The notes under the pieces were generated by a model. It made no database searches. It had not been told where the DNA came from and saw only the letters and a list, made by a program, of their open reading frames with translations. A stretch of DNA of 40,888 nucleotides from Dehalococcoidia bacterium (GTDB lineage: Bacteria > Chloroflexota > Dehalococcoidia > Dehalococcoidales > BS750m-G39), in assembly GCA_030608005.1 (NCBI GenBank), contig JAUWIX010000009.1, positions 1 through 40,888 on the forward strand, given 5' to 3'. A program made the position numbers and the translations under genes. Of this stretch, positions 25,977 through 33,491 are shown piece by piece. Each line of letters begins with the position of its first letter. The first letter of the stretch is position 1.

Positions 25977-26414
25977 CTATACTTCAGTAGCCTCAGTCAA
26001 TTCTTTAACCCGTTTGCTTCCATACTTACTGCGACCTTGACGGCGATTAGCCACACCGCTAGTATCCAGTGCACCGCGGATAATATGATACCGAACACCG
26101 GGTAAATCCTTCACCCGCCCTCCACGAATCAGAACCACCGAGTGCTCCTGAAGCTCATGCCCCTCACCGGGGATATAAGCTGTTACCTCTATGCCATTAG
26201 TCAGCCTCACCCTAGCTATTTTGCGTAGCGCCGAATTAGGCTTCTTGGGGGTAGCAGTCTTAACCTGAACGCAAACCCCGCGCTTCTGCGGAGAGCCCTT
26301 CCCCTGCACCATTTTATTCTTCAACGCATTATAGCTGAGGCGCAATGCTGGCACTTTGGTCTTCTTGCCCACCTTCTTACGCCCTTTACGGACAAGCTGA
26401 TTAACTGTAGGCAC
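25977..26414 (-). CDS. rpsL: 30S ribosomal protein S12
   Basis: A 145-residue S12 of the decoding centre. [13 protein letters not shown] opens it, [20 protein letters not shown] and [20 protein letters not shown] are intact, and KYGSKR lies near the end. Between VPAL and SPQKRGVC there is a ~13-residue insertion ([12 protein letters not shown]) like that in Bacillus-type S12 and absent in E. coli. The GTG at 26414 has AGGAGGAAGACAG before it. Streptomycin-site lysines (TPKKPNS) are wild-type-like. First gene of the superoperon. Confidence 0.96.
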   Translation of the reverse strand: MPTVNQLVRKGRKKVGKKTKVPALRLSYNALKNKMVQGKGSPQKRGVCVQVKTATPKKPNSALRKIARVRLTNGIEVTAYIPGEGHELQEHSVVLIRGGRVKDLPGVRYHIIRGALDTSGVANRRQGRSKYGSKRVKELTEATEV

Positions 26415-26440
26415 CTGTCTTCCTCCTAGCACACAATTGT

Positions 26441-26466
26441 AATGGATGAGCCGTAGCTCATCCATT
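26441..26466 (-). promoter_or_regulatory. cUACGg-tetraloop hairpin in the rpsL leader
   Basis: The transcript can form a perfect 11-bp stem (AAUGGAUGAGC with GCUCAUCCAUU) closed by C(UACG)G, the exceptionally stable UNCG-class tetraloop. It lies 27 nt before the rpsL GTG and ~70 nt after the predicted start of transcription. No U-run follows, so it is not an intrinsic terminator. Candidate roles are mRNA 5' stabilisation, an S7-type or other autoregulatory site, or a processing signal. Confidence 0.7.
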
Positions 26467-26542
26467 TAAAGCTGAAGTCAATGATTGAGCCTCAGATTTC
26501 AACCTATCGACTATCAACCGAACTACCTGACGCTAATTTTTA

Positions 26543-26571
26543 ATATTACCACAGCCATAACTAACTGTCAA
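26543..26571 (-). promoter_or_regulatory. Main promoter of the ribosomal superoperon
   Basis: Minus-strand consensus TTGACA (26566-26571), exactly 17 bp, then TAATAT (26543-26548) preceded by TGG, an extended -10. A/T tracts upstream (26575-26605) could serve as an UP element. The start near 26536 gives a ~120-nt leader. Confidence 0.75.
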
Positions 26572-26665
26572 CAAATTTGCTATAAATAATAAATTATTAA
26601 TGAATTACGCTGAGCTAGTTCAGATAGATTGGTGACACAGATTATTATGCTTTGTTTCTCGATGG

Positions 26666-26854
26666 CATTGACCCCATCCCCCTGACCCCCTTCCCCTGGA
26701 GGGGAAGGGGGAAGATTTTGTTAAGAGGGGCTAGCGCCCCTCTTAAACACCCCAGAGAATAGAGAGCCCAAGAGAGGCGAAGCCTCTCTTATATAACCAA
26801 TTTCCCCCTCCCTTTGTAAGGGAGGGGGACAAAGGGGGTGGGTTGCTAAGTAAA
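26666..26854. repeat. Hairpin-rich repeat, copies A+B (head to head)
   Basis: Four perfect stems in a row: CCCCCTTCCCC/GGGGAAGGGGG, TTAAGAGGGGC/GCCCCTCTTAA, AAGAGAGGC/GCCTCTCTT and CCCCCTCCCTT/AAGGGAGGGGG. The left half is in reverse orientation to the right half. The right end reads GGGGGTGGGTTGCTAAGTAA, the family's terminal motif. Probably a MITE- or REP-like element between two divergent promoters. Confidence 0.65.
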
Positions 26855-26917
26855 TGTCTAAGGGGGTGAGGTGCAGAAAGTTGAGGTGTCACTAATCATA
26901 CGAACGAGTATAGTATC

Positions 26918-26947
26918 TTGACGCTAACATAGGCTCTCTGTTAAAAT
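26918..26947 (+). promoter_or_regulatory. Promoter of the beta-oxidation genes
   Basis: TTGACG (26918-26923), 18-bp spacer, TAAAAT (26942-26947). The start near 26954 leaves a ~59-nt leader to the ATG at 27013. Confidence 0.5.
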
Positions 26948-27012
26948 TCACTACGGCGTTCTTCTTTTTGAGTCCGCTATTAACTCTCAAAAATCACGAA
27001 GGGAGGTTTATC

Positions 27013-27786
27013 ATGGTTATTGATTATGAGAAGGAAGGTAGAGTTGCCATCTTTACCATTAATCGCCCCCAGGCGATGAACGCAATGAATATGGAGGTAG
27101 CCCGAGAACTCTATGAGGCAATAGTAAACTTTAGGGATGACCCTGAACTGTGGGTTGGTATTATTACCGGTGCTGGTGACAGAGCCTTTTGTGGTGGTGC
27201 TGATATAAAGGACACGCTGCCATTTATGAGGGAGCATCTTGGCTGGGAGCACTGGGCGTTCCCACCGACCATAATGCGTGGAATTGAGCTATGGAAGCCG
27301 CTCATTGCTGCTATCAATGGTCTGGCATTAGGCGGGGGTCTGGAAATAGCTCTGACTTGCGATATAAGAATAGCTTCAGAGAACGCCCGTTTTGGCACGC
27401 CAGAGGTGGGCTTAGGGTTAATCCCTGGCTGGGGAGGAACACAGAGGCTATCCCGAATGGTTCCCTGGTGTAAGGCGGCTGAGATGTTGCTTATGGGAAA
27501 ACTTATTGATGCTCAGGAGGCATACCGTATAGGCTTGGTAAATAAAGTTGTTCCCCAGGGAGAGGTTATGCCTACGGCTAGAGAGTGGGCAGAATCTATC
27601 TCTAAGTTGGCTCCTTTGGCAGTCAGAGCCGCTAAAGAGGCAATGATTAGAGGTTATAGCTTGACTCTAGAGGATGGACTTCGGCTAGAAACTTCATTAG
27701 AGGCTCGTGTAATGGAAACTGAGGACTTTATCGAGGGGACAACGGCTTTTAAGGAAAAAAGGAAACCTGTCTACAAAGCAAAATAA
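27013..27786 (+). CDS. Enoyl-CoA hydratase (crotonase family)
   Basis: A 257-residue cytosolic enzyme that hydrates trans-2-enoyl-CoA to 3-hydroxyacyl-CoA. The oxyanion-hole region is FCGGADIKD near 59-67 and LGGGLEIALTCD near 106-117. Both catalytic glutamates of a true hydratase are present: Glu111 (GGGLE) and Glu131 (GTPEVGLG), 20 residues apart as in rat Glu144/Glu164. The ATG at 27013 has GGGAGG 6 nt upstream; a longer in-frame start at 26968 lacks one. It is followed by the dehydrogenase and thiolase of the same pathway. The chain-length preference cannot be read from sequence. Confidence 0.92.
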   Translation: MVIDYEKEGRVAIFTINRPQAMNAMNMEVARELYEAIVNFRDDPELWVGIITGAGDRAFCGGADIKDTLPFMREHLGWEHWAFPPTIMRGIELWKPLIAAINGLALGGGLEIALTCDIRIASENARFGTPEVGLGLIPGWGGTQRLSRMVPWCKAAEMLLMGKLIDAQEAYRIGLVNKVVPQGEVMPTAREWAESISKLAPLAVRAAKEAMIRGYSLTLEDGLRLETSLEARVMETEDFIEGTTAFKEKRKPVYKAK

Positions 27787-27802
27787 AAAAGGAAGGAGCA
27801 CT

Positions 27803-28654
27803 ATGGAAATCAAGAAGGTCGGTGTAGTTGGCTGTGGGGTGATGGGTTCTGGCATCACTCAGCTCTGCGCTCAGTCAGGCTATCAGGTGGTAGTATCAGA
27901 GATAAATGATGAGCTTCTGAATAGGGGGTTAGCATCCATTGAGAAAATACTGGCTAGGAGTGTGGAGAAGGGGAGGATATCTCAGCAGGATAAGGACGCC
28001 ACACTCGGTCGCATTAAGGGCACTACCAATACCAAGGACTTCTCTGACTGCGACCTAATAATAGAGGTAGCCATTGAGAATATGGATTTGAAGAAGAAGA
28101 TATTTGCTGAGCTGGATGAAATTTGCCCTAAACATGCCATCCTGGCTACTAACTCCTCGGTTCTATCCATAATCGACATGGCGGTATCAACCAAAAGACC
28201 AGATAAGGTGTTGGGAATGCACTTCTTTAATCCAGCGCCGATTATGAAGCTGCTAGAAATCGTGAGGACCATTGCTACTAGTGATGAGACCATTGAGGTA
28301 TGCAAAGAGTTCGGTAAATCTGTAGGAAAGACCGCGGTCATCGCTCAGGATAAGCCGGGCTTTATTGTAAACCGACTTTGGATACCCTACATGCTTCATG
28401 CCGTCAGCTTGCTGGAGGATGGTGTTGCCAGCAGGGATGATATTGATGCTGCGGTTACCGCAGGGCTGAATTACCCTATGGGACCTCTCACCTTGGTGGA
28501 CTTAACTGGTCTTGATGTTCTCCTATTTGTAGCTGATGCTATGTATGAGCAGCTCAAGGACCCACGATATATTGCGCCTACATTATTGAAGAAGATGGTC
28601 ACTGCCGGCTGGCTGGGGCGCAAGGCAGGAAAGGGATTCTACGAATATAAATGA
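27803..28654 (+). CDS. 3-hydroxyacyl-CoA / 3-hydroxybutyryl-CoA dehydrogenase
   Basis: A 283-residue NAD-dependent dehydrogenase oxidising (3S)-hydroxyacyl-CoA to the 3-keto form. The Rossmann motif GCGVMGSG lies at 10-17. Ser119, His140, Glu152 and Asn190 align with human short-chain enzyme residues 137, 158, 170 and 208 at a constant offset of 18. The C-terminal helical domain ends with GRKAGKGFYEYK. The ATG at 27803 has AAGGAG upstream and lies 16 nt after the hydratase stop, so the genes form one operon. In an anaerobe the same enzyme could run in the butyrate-forming direction. Confidence 0.94.
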   Translation: MEIKKVGVVGCGVMGSGITQLCAQSGYQVVVSEINDELLNRGLASIEKILARSVEKGRISQQDKDATLGRIKGTTNTKDFSDCDLIIEVAIENMDLKKKIFAELDEICPKHAILATNSSVLSIIDMAVSTKRPDKVLGMHFFNPAPIMKLLEIVRTIATSDETIEVCKEFGKSVGKTAVIAQDKPGFIVNRLWIPYMLHAVSLLEDGVASRDDIDAAVTAGLNYPMGPLTLVDLTGLDVLLFVADAMYEQLKDPRYIAPTLLKKMVTAGWLGRKAGKGFYEYK

Positions 28655-28716
28655 AAGCCCCATTTAAATCAGCCTGATGAAATAGGTAGCTAGGGTTAGA
28701 AAAAGGAGGATATTTT

Positions 28717-29997
28717 ATGACAGAAGTGGTAATTGTCAGTGGGGTAAGAACAGCTATAGGTAATTATGGAGGAGCACTACGGGATACCCCGGTAGTAAAA
28801 ATGGGTAGCATTGTTATTAAGGAGGCGTTAAACAGGGCTGGGCTGCGACCTAAGAGAGACCCTGAGGTGCTAAGCTATGCCCCTGAGGTATTTAAAGGCG
28901 ATGGTTTGATTGAGCTGGAGAAGAAATACTATGACTGGGACGATTCCTTAACCGAGGTGAGGATAGACGAGGTTATAATGGGCAATGTTCTCCAGGCAGG
29001 TCAGGGTCAAAATACAGCTCGCCAGTCGGCCATCTACGCCGGTATTCCCAAAGAGGTAACTGCCCTGACAGTGAACAAGATTTGCGCCTCCGGGATGAAG
29101 GCTATAGCCCTAGCTGCTCAGGCAATAAAGGCTAGCGATGCTGAAATTATTGTTGCCGGTGGCATAGAAAATATGAGCGCTGTCCCTTACTATCTACCCA
29201 CCGCTAGGTGGGGAGCTAGAATGTTCAATACTGAGATGATTGATGGTATGGTCTATGATGGCTTGTGGGAGACATTCTATAATTATCATATGGGGCTAAC
29301 CTCAGAAAATATAGCCGAAAAATTTGGCATAACCAGGGAGGAGCAGGATAAGCTCGCTCTGATGAGCAACCAAAGAGCATTAGCGGCGATAAGAGATGGC
29401 ACATTTAAGCCGGAGATAGTCCCGGTTGAGGTTAGGGAGAAGAAAGCGGTTAAACTGTTTGATACCGATGAACACCCCAGAGAGACCTCTATGGAGGCTT
29501 TAGCCAAACTACCCGCCGTATTCAAAAAGGATGGGGCAGTAACGGCGGGCAATGCCTCGGGGATAACTGATGCCGCTGCTGCCTTAGTGATAATGTCGGC
29601 GGAAAAGGCAAATGAGCTAGGGCTAAAGCCAATGGCAACTATTAGGTCTTATGCTACCGGTGGCGTTGACCCGGCATATATGGGTCTGGGGGCAGTTCCA
29701 GCAACCAAGAAAGCACTAAAACTGGCCGGACTTAGCCTGAAGGATATAGACTATATTGAATTAAATGAAGCCTTTGCCTCTCAGGCAATAGGTGTAATGA
29801 GAGAGCTTGGTTTTGATTATGGGAAGACAAATTCCCATGGTAGCGGAATCTCACTAGGGCATCCTATAGGCTGTACTGGTGCCAGGATTATAGTCACCCT
29901 TATCCATGAGATGCTCCGCCAGAATTACCAGTTAGGTTTGGCAACACTCTGCATCGGTGGCGGTCAGGGAATGGCTACCATTGTAGAGAGAAAGTAA
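28717..29997 (+). CDS. Acetyl-CoA acetyltransferase / thiolase with N-terminal insertion
   Basis: A 426-residue thiolase cleaving 3-ketoacyl-CoA, or condensing acetyl-CoA. The nucleophile is Cys123 in VNKICASGMKA; His382 (GHPIGCTG) and Cys412 (CIGGGQGMA) complete the active site with NEAFAS. Usual family length is ~390; the excess is an insertion of ~35 residues at about 46-82, between NRAGLRP and DEVIMGN, rich in charged and aromatic residues (ELEKKYYDWDD). AAGGAGG stands before the ATG at 28717. Third gene of the operon after the hydratase and dehydrogenase. Confidence 0.93.
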   Translation: MTEVVIVSGVRTAIGNYGGALRDTPVVKMGSIVIKEALNRAGLRPKRDPEVLSYAPEVFKGDGLIELEKKYYDWDDSLTEVRIDEVIMGNVLQAGQGQNTARQSAIYAGIPKEVTALTVNKICASGMKAIALAAQAIKASDAEIIVAGGIENMSAVPYYLPTARWGARMFNTEMIDGMVYDGLWETFYNYHMGLTSENIAEKFGITREEQDKLALMSNQRALAAIRDGTFKPEIVPVEVREKKAVKLFDTDEHPRETSMEALAKLPAVFKKDGAVTAGNASGITDAAAALVIMSAEKANELGLKPMATIRSYATGGVDPAYMGLGAVPATKKALKLAGLSLKDIDYIELNEAFASQAIGVMRELGFDYGKTNSHGSGISLGHPIGCTGARIIVTLIHEMLRQNYQLGLATLCIGGGQGMATIVERK

Positions 29998-29999
29998 GG

Positions 30000-30176
30000 C
30001 TATTTCCCCCGTTTCTCATAATCAGGACACCAGGTGGCATTGGGTCTCTCTGGTCTATGACATGTGCTGCGCCAATCCCATTTGCAGCTATCGCAGAGGA
30101 AGATGTTCATTCCTAGCGTCTTCTTAATTCTAACTTTGAACTTATGACCCCATGGGGGCTTTGTTCTAGCCTTCAT
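30000..30176 (-). CDS. Small Cys-rich putative zinc protein
   Basis: A 58-residue basic protein with Cys28, Cys31, Cys39 and Cys50 (CDSC, then TCH, then WCPDY), a plausible single zinc-ribbon or knuckle. The rest is Lys/Arg-rich (KFKVRIKKT), suggesting nucleic-acid or ribosome contact, but that is inference. I chose the ATG at 30176; the frame runs back to a TTG at 30248, which would add 24 residues reaching the CorA upstream region. No clear ribosome site at either. Convergent with the thiolase gene, 2 bp between stops. Confidence 0.6.
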   Translation of the reverse strand: MKARTKPPWGHKFKVRIKKTLGMNIFLCDSCKWDWRSTCHRPERPNATWCPDYEKRGK

Positions 30177-30301
30177 TTTTTTGACACCAAATGATTTAGC
30201 AAGCAATCTTTTGTTATAAAATATATCAGATCGGGTGCTATTTAGCAATGATTGTGGTAAAATATGGCAAGGTCTGGCAAAGGATTTCTGGAGATGATCC
30301 C

Positions 30302-31288
30302 ATGGCTATCCCAAAGGTAAGAAAAAGGAAAACAGCGGCTACCCCGAAGGTCAGAAGAGAAGCTCGGGAGCTAAATATCGAGTCGGTTACCTGGGATGAG
30401 CTAACCTGGGTTAATATTGAGGCTCCCACAAAACAGGAGACAGAATATCTGGCTCAAAACTACCCCTTCCACCCACTGGATTTAGACGACTGTCTCAGCC
30501 GAATACAGCGACCAAAGATAGATGAATATGAAGACTATCTGTTTTTGGTCTTCCACTTCCCCGTATTCAGCAAGGAGTCAAGGGTAACCACCACTAGCCA
30601 GGTATCGGTGTTTATTGGCGAAAACTACCTCATTACCCTGCATACGGGGGAACTTAAGCCACTGGTGAAGCTATTCAAGGGGTGCCAGCTTGAGGAGGAC
30701 ATGAGGCAGGAGAATTTCAGCCAGGGTTCCGGCTACCTCCTCTACCGGATAACTGACAGGCTGATCGATTACTGCATCCCCATACTAAATAAGATTGGTG
30801 TTAATATTGAACGCACTGAAGACAACATCTTCTCAAGTAAATTTGTGCCCAGGGCAATTGAGGACATGTCCATACTTCGGCGTGATGTTATCTCCTTCCG
30901 CCGCATTATCTGGCCAATGAGAGCTGTTATTGGCAGCCTGGAACCTAAAATTCGCCGCTTTGCCAAGATGGATATGGCGGTTTACTTCGGAGATATGGTT
31001 GACCACGTGGATAAAATTTGGGACGTCTTAGATGAATATAAAGAGATAATTGAGGGTCTAAATGATACCCATGATTCCCTGGCAACTAATCGCACCAATG
31101 AGGTCGTGCGAATGTTGACCGTCATTGCTACCATTCTATTGCCTCTAACTGTAATTGCCTCTATTTATGGGATGAATGTCCCATTGCCGTTCCAAAACTC
31201 CCCCTATTCCTTCATACTTGTGTTCTTTATCTGGGCACTGGTTGTAGCAGGCATGCTCTACTTCTTCCGTCGCCACCGATGGATCTAG
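30302..31288 (+). CDS. corA: CorA-family magnesium/metal transporter
   Basis: A 328-residue CorA-type channel. The large N-terminal cytoplasmic domain (1-~265) includes the LDLDDCLSRIQRPKIDEYEDYLF region and a long stalk helix. Two C-terminal membrane helices follow, with the selectivity motif YGMNV at 289-293 between them, and a basic C-terminus (FRRHRWI). I chose the ATG at 30302 because GGAG lies 9 nt upstream; an ATG at 30248 without a ribosome site would add 18 residues. Substrate is Mg2+ most likely, Co2+/Ni2+ possible. The next gene starts 1 nt after its stop. Confidence 0.92.
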   Translation: MAIPKVRKRKTAATPKVRREARELNIESVTWDELTWVNIEAPTKQETEYLAQNYPFHPLDLDDCLSRIQRPKIDEYEDYLFLVFHFPVFSKESRVTTTSQVSVFIGENYLITLHTGELKPLVKLFKGCQLEEDMRQENFSQGSGYLLYRITDRLIDYCIPILNKIGVNIERTEDNIFSSKFVPRAIEDMSILRRDVISFRRIIWPMRAVIGSLEPKIRRFAKMDMAVYFGDMVDHVDKIWDVLDEYKEIIEGLNDTHDSLATNRTNEVVRMLTVIATILLPLTVIASIYGMNVPLPFQNSPYSFILVFFIWALVVAGMLYFFRRHRWI

Positions 31289-31289
31289 A

Positions 31290-31898
31290 ATGATTCCAGC
31301 AGTATTAGCTACATTATTTGTTACCTGCCTACTTGTAGCAAACATCATAACAGTAAAGCTTGTTTCTATTGGTGGCTGGGTTGTCCCAGCAGGAGTAATC
31401 GCTTATCCATTAACATTCTTATTTACCGATGTAATTACCGAGCTTTATGGTAGAAGAATAGCCTCCAGAGTTGTTTGGTTAGGTTTTGGTGCCAATATAC
31501 TCATGGTAATACTGGTCTTTGGTGGTGGATTATTGCCCCCGGCCCCATTCTGGGAAGACCAGCCAGCCTATGAGTCCATCTTGGGTATGGTACCCAGGAT
31601 TGTCTTGGCATCGATGATTGCTTACCTGATAAGTCAGCATCATGATGTCTTCGCCTTCCACTTCTGGCGGAAAAAGACGAAGGCCAGGTTCTTATGGTTA
31701 CGTAATAATGCCTCCACCATGGTGTCCCAAGCACTGGATACCGGGGTATTCATAACAATTGCTTTCTGGGGACTTGTGCCTACAGGAATTCTGGTAAACA
31801 TGCTAGTTAGTCAATATATAATTAAGCTCGCTATAGCAGCAGGTGACACCCCGTTCTGTTACATATTGGTCGGTTTACTAAAAGGGAAGGTTAAGTAG
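31290..31898 (+). CDS. Queuosine precursor transporter (YhhQ/VUT family)
   Basis: A 202-residue membrane protein with about six hydrophobic segments. The family block AYPLTFLFTDVITELYGRR lies at about 38-56, as in E. coli YhhQ, an importer of the queuosine precursors preQ0/preQ1 used for the tRNA anticodon base. Slightly shorter than the ~220-residue norm. The start is 1 nt after the corA stop without a separate ribosome site, so translation should be coupled. No queuosine synthesis genes are nearby. Confidence 0.88.
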   Translation: MIPAVLATLFVTCLLVANIITVKLVSIGGWVVPAGVIAYPLTFLFTDVITELYGRRIASRVVWLGFGANILMVILVFGGGLLPPAPFWEDQPAYESILGMVPRIVLASMIAYLISQHHDVFAFHFWRKKTKARFLWLRNNASTMVSQALDTGVFITIAFWGLVPTGILVNMLVSQYIIKLAIAAGDTPFCYILVGLLKGKVK

Positions 31899-31941
31899 CC
31901 GCCACCTATAGGCGCTGAAGCTTGGGTTTGAAGGTTGGAAG

Positions 31942-32712
31942 ATGAACATCCGGGTCTTGGGAGCGCACAACTGTGAATCGCAAAGCTCAAAGCTCATCAG
32001 CCTATTGATTGATGATGTCCTGGCTATAGATGCCGGTGGGCTTACCTCCAGCCTGTCGCTTGAGGCTCAACAAAAAATTAAAGCCATCCTGCTCACCCAC
32101 CAACATTATGACCATATTAGGGACATCCCGACTATAGCTATGAACTTTTTCCTTCGTGATGCCACAATCAAGGTTTACTCTATCCCGCCGGTATATGATG
32201 CCCTCGCCACCCACCTGCTGAATGGTGAGCTTTATCCCAATTTCCTGCAACAGCCTCTACAGAATCCCACGGTTAGGTTCACTATAATAGAGTCAGGTAA
32301 GCTCCTGCAGATTGAAGGCTACAGCATCCTGGCTGTCCCGGTAAATCACAGCACCCCTACTGTTGGCTACCAGGTCGCCTCTCCAGATGGTAAGGTGGTA
32401 TTCTATACTGGGGACACCGGCCCCGGCTTGGCTGACTGCTGGCAGCGTGTTTCGCCCCAACTACTCATCGCCGAGGTTACTGCGCCAGATAGATATAAAG
32501 AGTGGGCGGCTAAGTCAGGACATCTCACCCCGAGTCTGTTAAAGCAGGAGCTAACCAGCTTCCGAGAGCTCAATGGCTACCTCCCCCAGGTAGTGGTGGT
32601 TCACATGAACCCCGCTCTGGAGAAGGAGATAGAGGCTGAAATAGCGGCGGCAGGCGAAGCACTTAGTAGTTCAATCACCCTTGCCTATGAGGGAATGCAA
32701 CTTCACTTGTAA
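31942..32712 (+). CDS. MBL-fold metallohydrolase
   Basis: A 256-residue metallo-beta-lactamase-fold enzyme. The metal motif is His53-x-His55-x-Asp57-His58 (THQHYDHI), then His136 (VNHSTPT), Asp158 (TGDTG) and His221 (VVHMNP), so a dinuclear site is complete. The layout resembles RNase Z and class II cyclic-nucleotide phosphodiesterases, with His194 in GHLTPS. Substrate unknown. There is no signal peptide, so it is cytosolic. 43 nt after the transporter gene; a GGTTGGAAG weak ribosome site precedes the ATG. Confidence 0.88.
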   Translation: MNIRVLGAHNCESQSSKLISLLIDDVLAIDAGGLTSSLSLEAQQKIKAILLTHQHYDHIRDIPTIAMNFFLRDATIKVYSIPPVYDALATHLLNGELYPNFLQQPLQNPTVRFTIIESGKLLQIEGYSILAVPVNHSTPTVGYQVASPDGKVVFYTGDTGPGLADCWQRVSPQLLIAEVTAPDRYKEWAAKSGHLTPSLLKQELTSFRELNGYLPQVVVVHMNPALEKEIEAEIAAAGEALSSSITLAYEGMQLHL

Positions 32713-32734
32713 CAATAACCCGGTCATAAATGAG

Positions 32735-32837
32735 ATTGTTTACTAACCCATAGGGGCTTGGCTCATCAGCCTCAGGGGTGTTGGAGCGAAGCCCCCGAAA
32801 TCCAACCTGGGGTGGGGGGGAAGAAAGAGTTGCTAAA
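32735..32837. repeat. Degenerate hairpin repeat, copy E
   Basis: The left end ATTGTTTACTAACCC and the right end GTTGCTAA match the inverted terminal motifs of the repeat family; the centre is G/C-rich. Lies between the MBL and Mut7-C genes. Confidence 0.4.
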
Positions 32838-32875
32838 AAACCTCATAAATGGAAAGCGATAAGGAGGTGAGGTCG

Positions 32876-33352
32876 ATAAACGCTCCCAAATTCATAGTTG
32901 ACCACAATGTGGGCAAGCTAGCCAAGTGGCTGAGAATAATGGGGTATGATACCCTGTTCTTCAACGGCAGTGATGATTCCCATCTGGTTGCTATTGCTCA
33001 AGCCGAAGGCAGAGTGATATTGACCAGAGATACACAGATTATGAAAAGACGGGTGATAACTAGCGGGCAACTTAAGGCCGTCCTTATCCAGAGTGATGAA
33101 CCTGAGCTACAGATGCATCAGGTAGTAGATACATTAGACCTGGATTGCCGGTTGGGACCGTTCTCTATCTGTCTGGAGTGCAATCAACCTTTGGTGGAGA
33201 GGAGCAAAGGGCAGGTGAAAGACCTAGTGCCACCCTATGTCTTTAAGACTCAAAGCCAGTTTATGCAGTGCCCCGCCTGCCACCGCATCTATTGGAGGGG
33301 AACCCACTGGCAGGCAATGACTAAGAGACTGAACAGGTTTGTGAAGAGTTGA
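32876..33352 (+). CDS. Mut7-C RNase-domain protein with zinc ribbon
   Basis: A Mut7-C (DUF82) protein, a PIN-like nuclease fold. The core KFIVDHNVGKLAKWLRIMG includes the first catalytic Asp; a second acidic pair (GSDDSHL) and ILTRDTQIMK give further metal ligands. The C-terminus has a zinc ribbon (CLECNQPL and CPACHRIYW). The start is unusual: the perfect ribosome site AAGGAGGTGA (32861-32870) is followed 5 nt later by ATA (32876), which fits the family N-terminus almost exactly (ATA-AAC-GCT-CCC then KFIVD). The nearest ATG (32849) lies upstream of that site and has none of its own; using it would add 9 residues. Substrate RNA unknown. Confidence 0.85.
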   Translation: MNAPKFIVDHNVGKLAKWLRIMGYDTLFFNGSDDSHLVAIAQAEGRVILTRDTQIMKRRVITSGQLKAVLIQSDEPELQMHQVVDTLDLDCRLGPFSICLECNQPLVERSKGQVKDLVPPYVFKTQSQFMQCPACHRIYWRGTHWQAMTKRLNRFVKS

Positions 33353-33359
33353 CCATAGA

Positions 33360-33418
33360 GATTGTTTATTGACCTCAGGGGAAGAGATTTTAGAGAGGGG
33401 GTAGGTTACCAAACAATC
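33360..33418. repeat. Minimal 59-bp repeat, copy F
   Basis: GATTGTTT at 33360-33367 and AAACAATC at 33411-33418 are inverted ends; extended, the arms match at 12 of 15 positions (…TTGACC / GGTTACC…). These are the same terminal motifs as in the larger copies. Confidence 0.45.
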
Positions 33419-33429
33419 CCTGCAATCCC

Positions 33430-33458
33430 TTGACCATCGCCTAGGATATTGTTACACT
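33430..33458 (+). promoter_or_regulatory. Possible promoter of second crotonase operon
   Basis: TTGACC (33430-33435), 17-bp spacer, TACACT (33453-33458). The start near 33465 lies ~27 nt before the ATG at 33492. Confidence 0.4.
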
Positions 33459-33491
33459 TCAAATTGATAACATTAGAAATGGGGGAGAGCG

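Larger units (their letters stand above)
26415..27012. other. Divergent intergenic region
   Basis: No gene. From left to right: rpsL ribosome site, tetraloop hairpin (26441-26466), ribosomal promoter (26543-26571) with an A/T-rich upstream tract, a double hairpin repeat (26666-26854), then the plus-strand promoter (26918-26947) for the beta-oxidation genes. Confidence 0.7.

Noticed and set aside
26441-26466. Attenuator/terminator in the rpsL leader
   Set aside because: The stem is followed by mixed sequence and the ribosome site, not by a U-run, and no competing stem was found by eye.
26660-26860. CRISPR array
   Set aside because: The repeats are palindromic hairpins without regular spacers of constant length.
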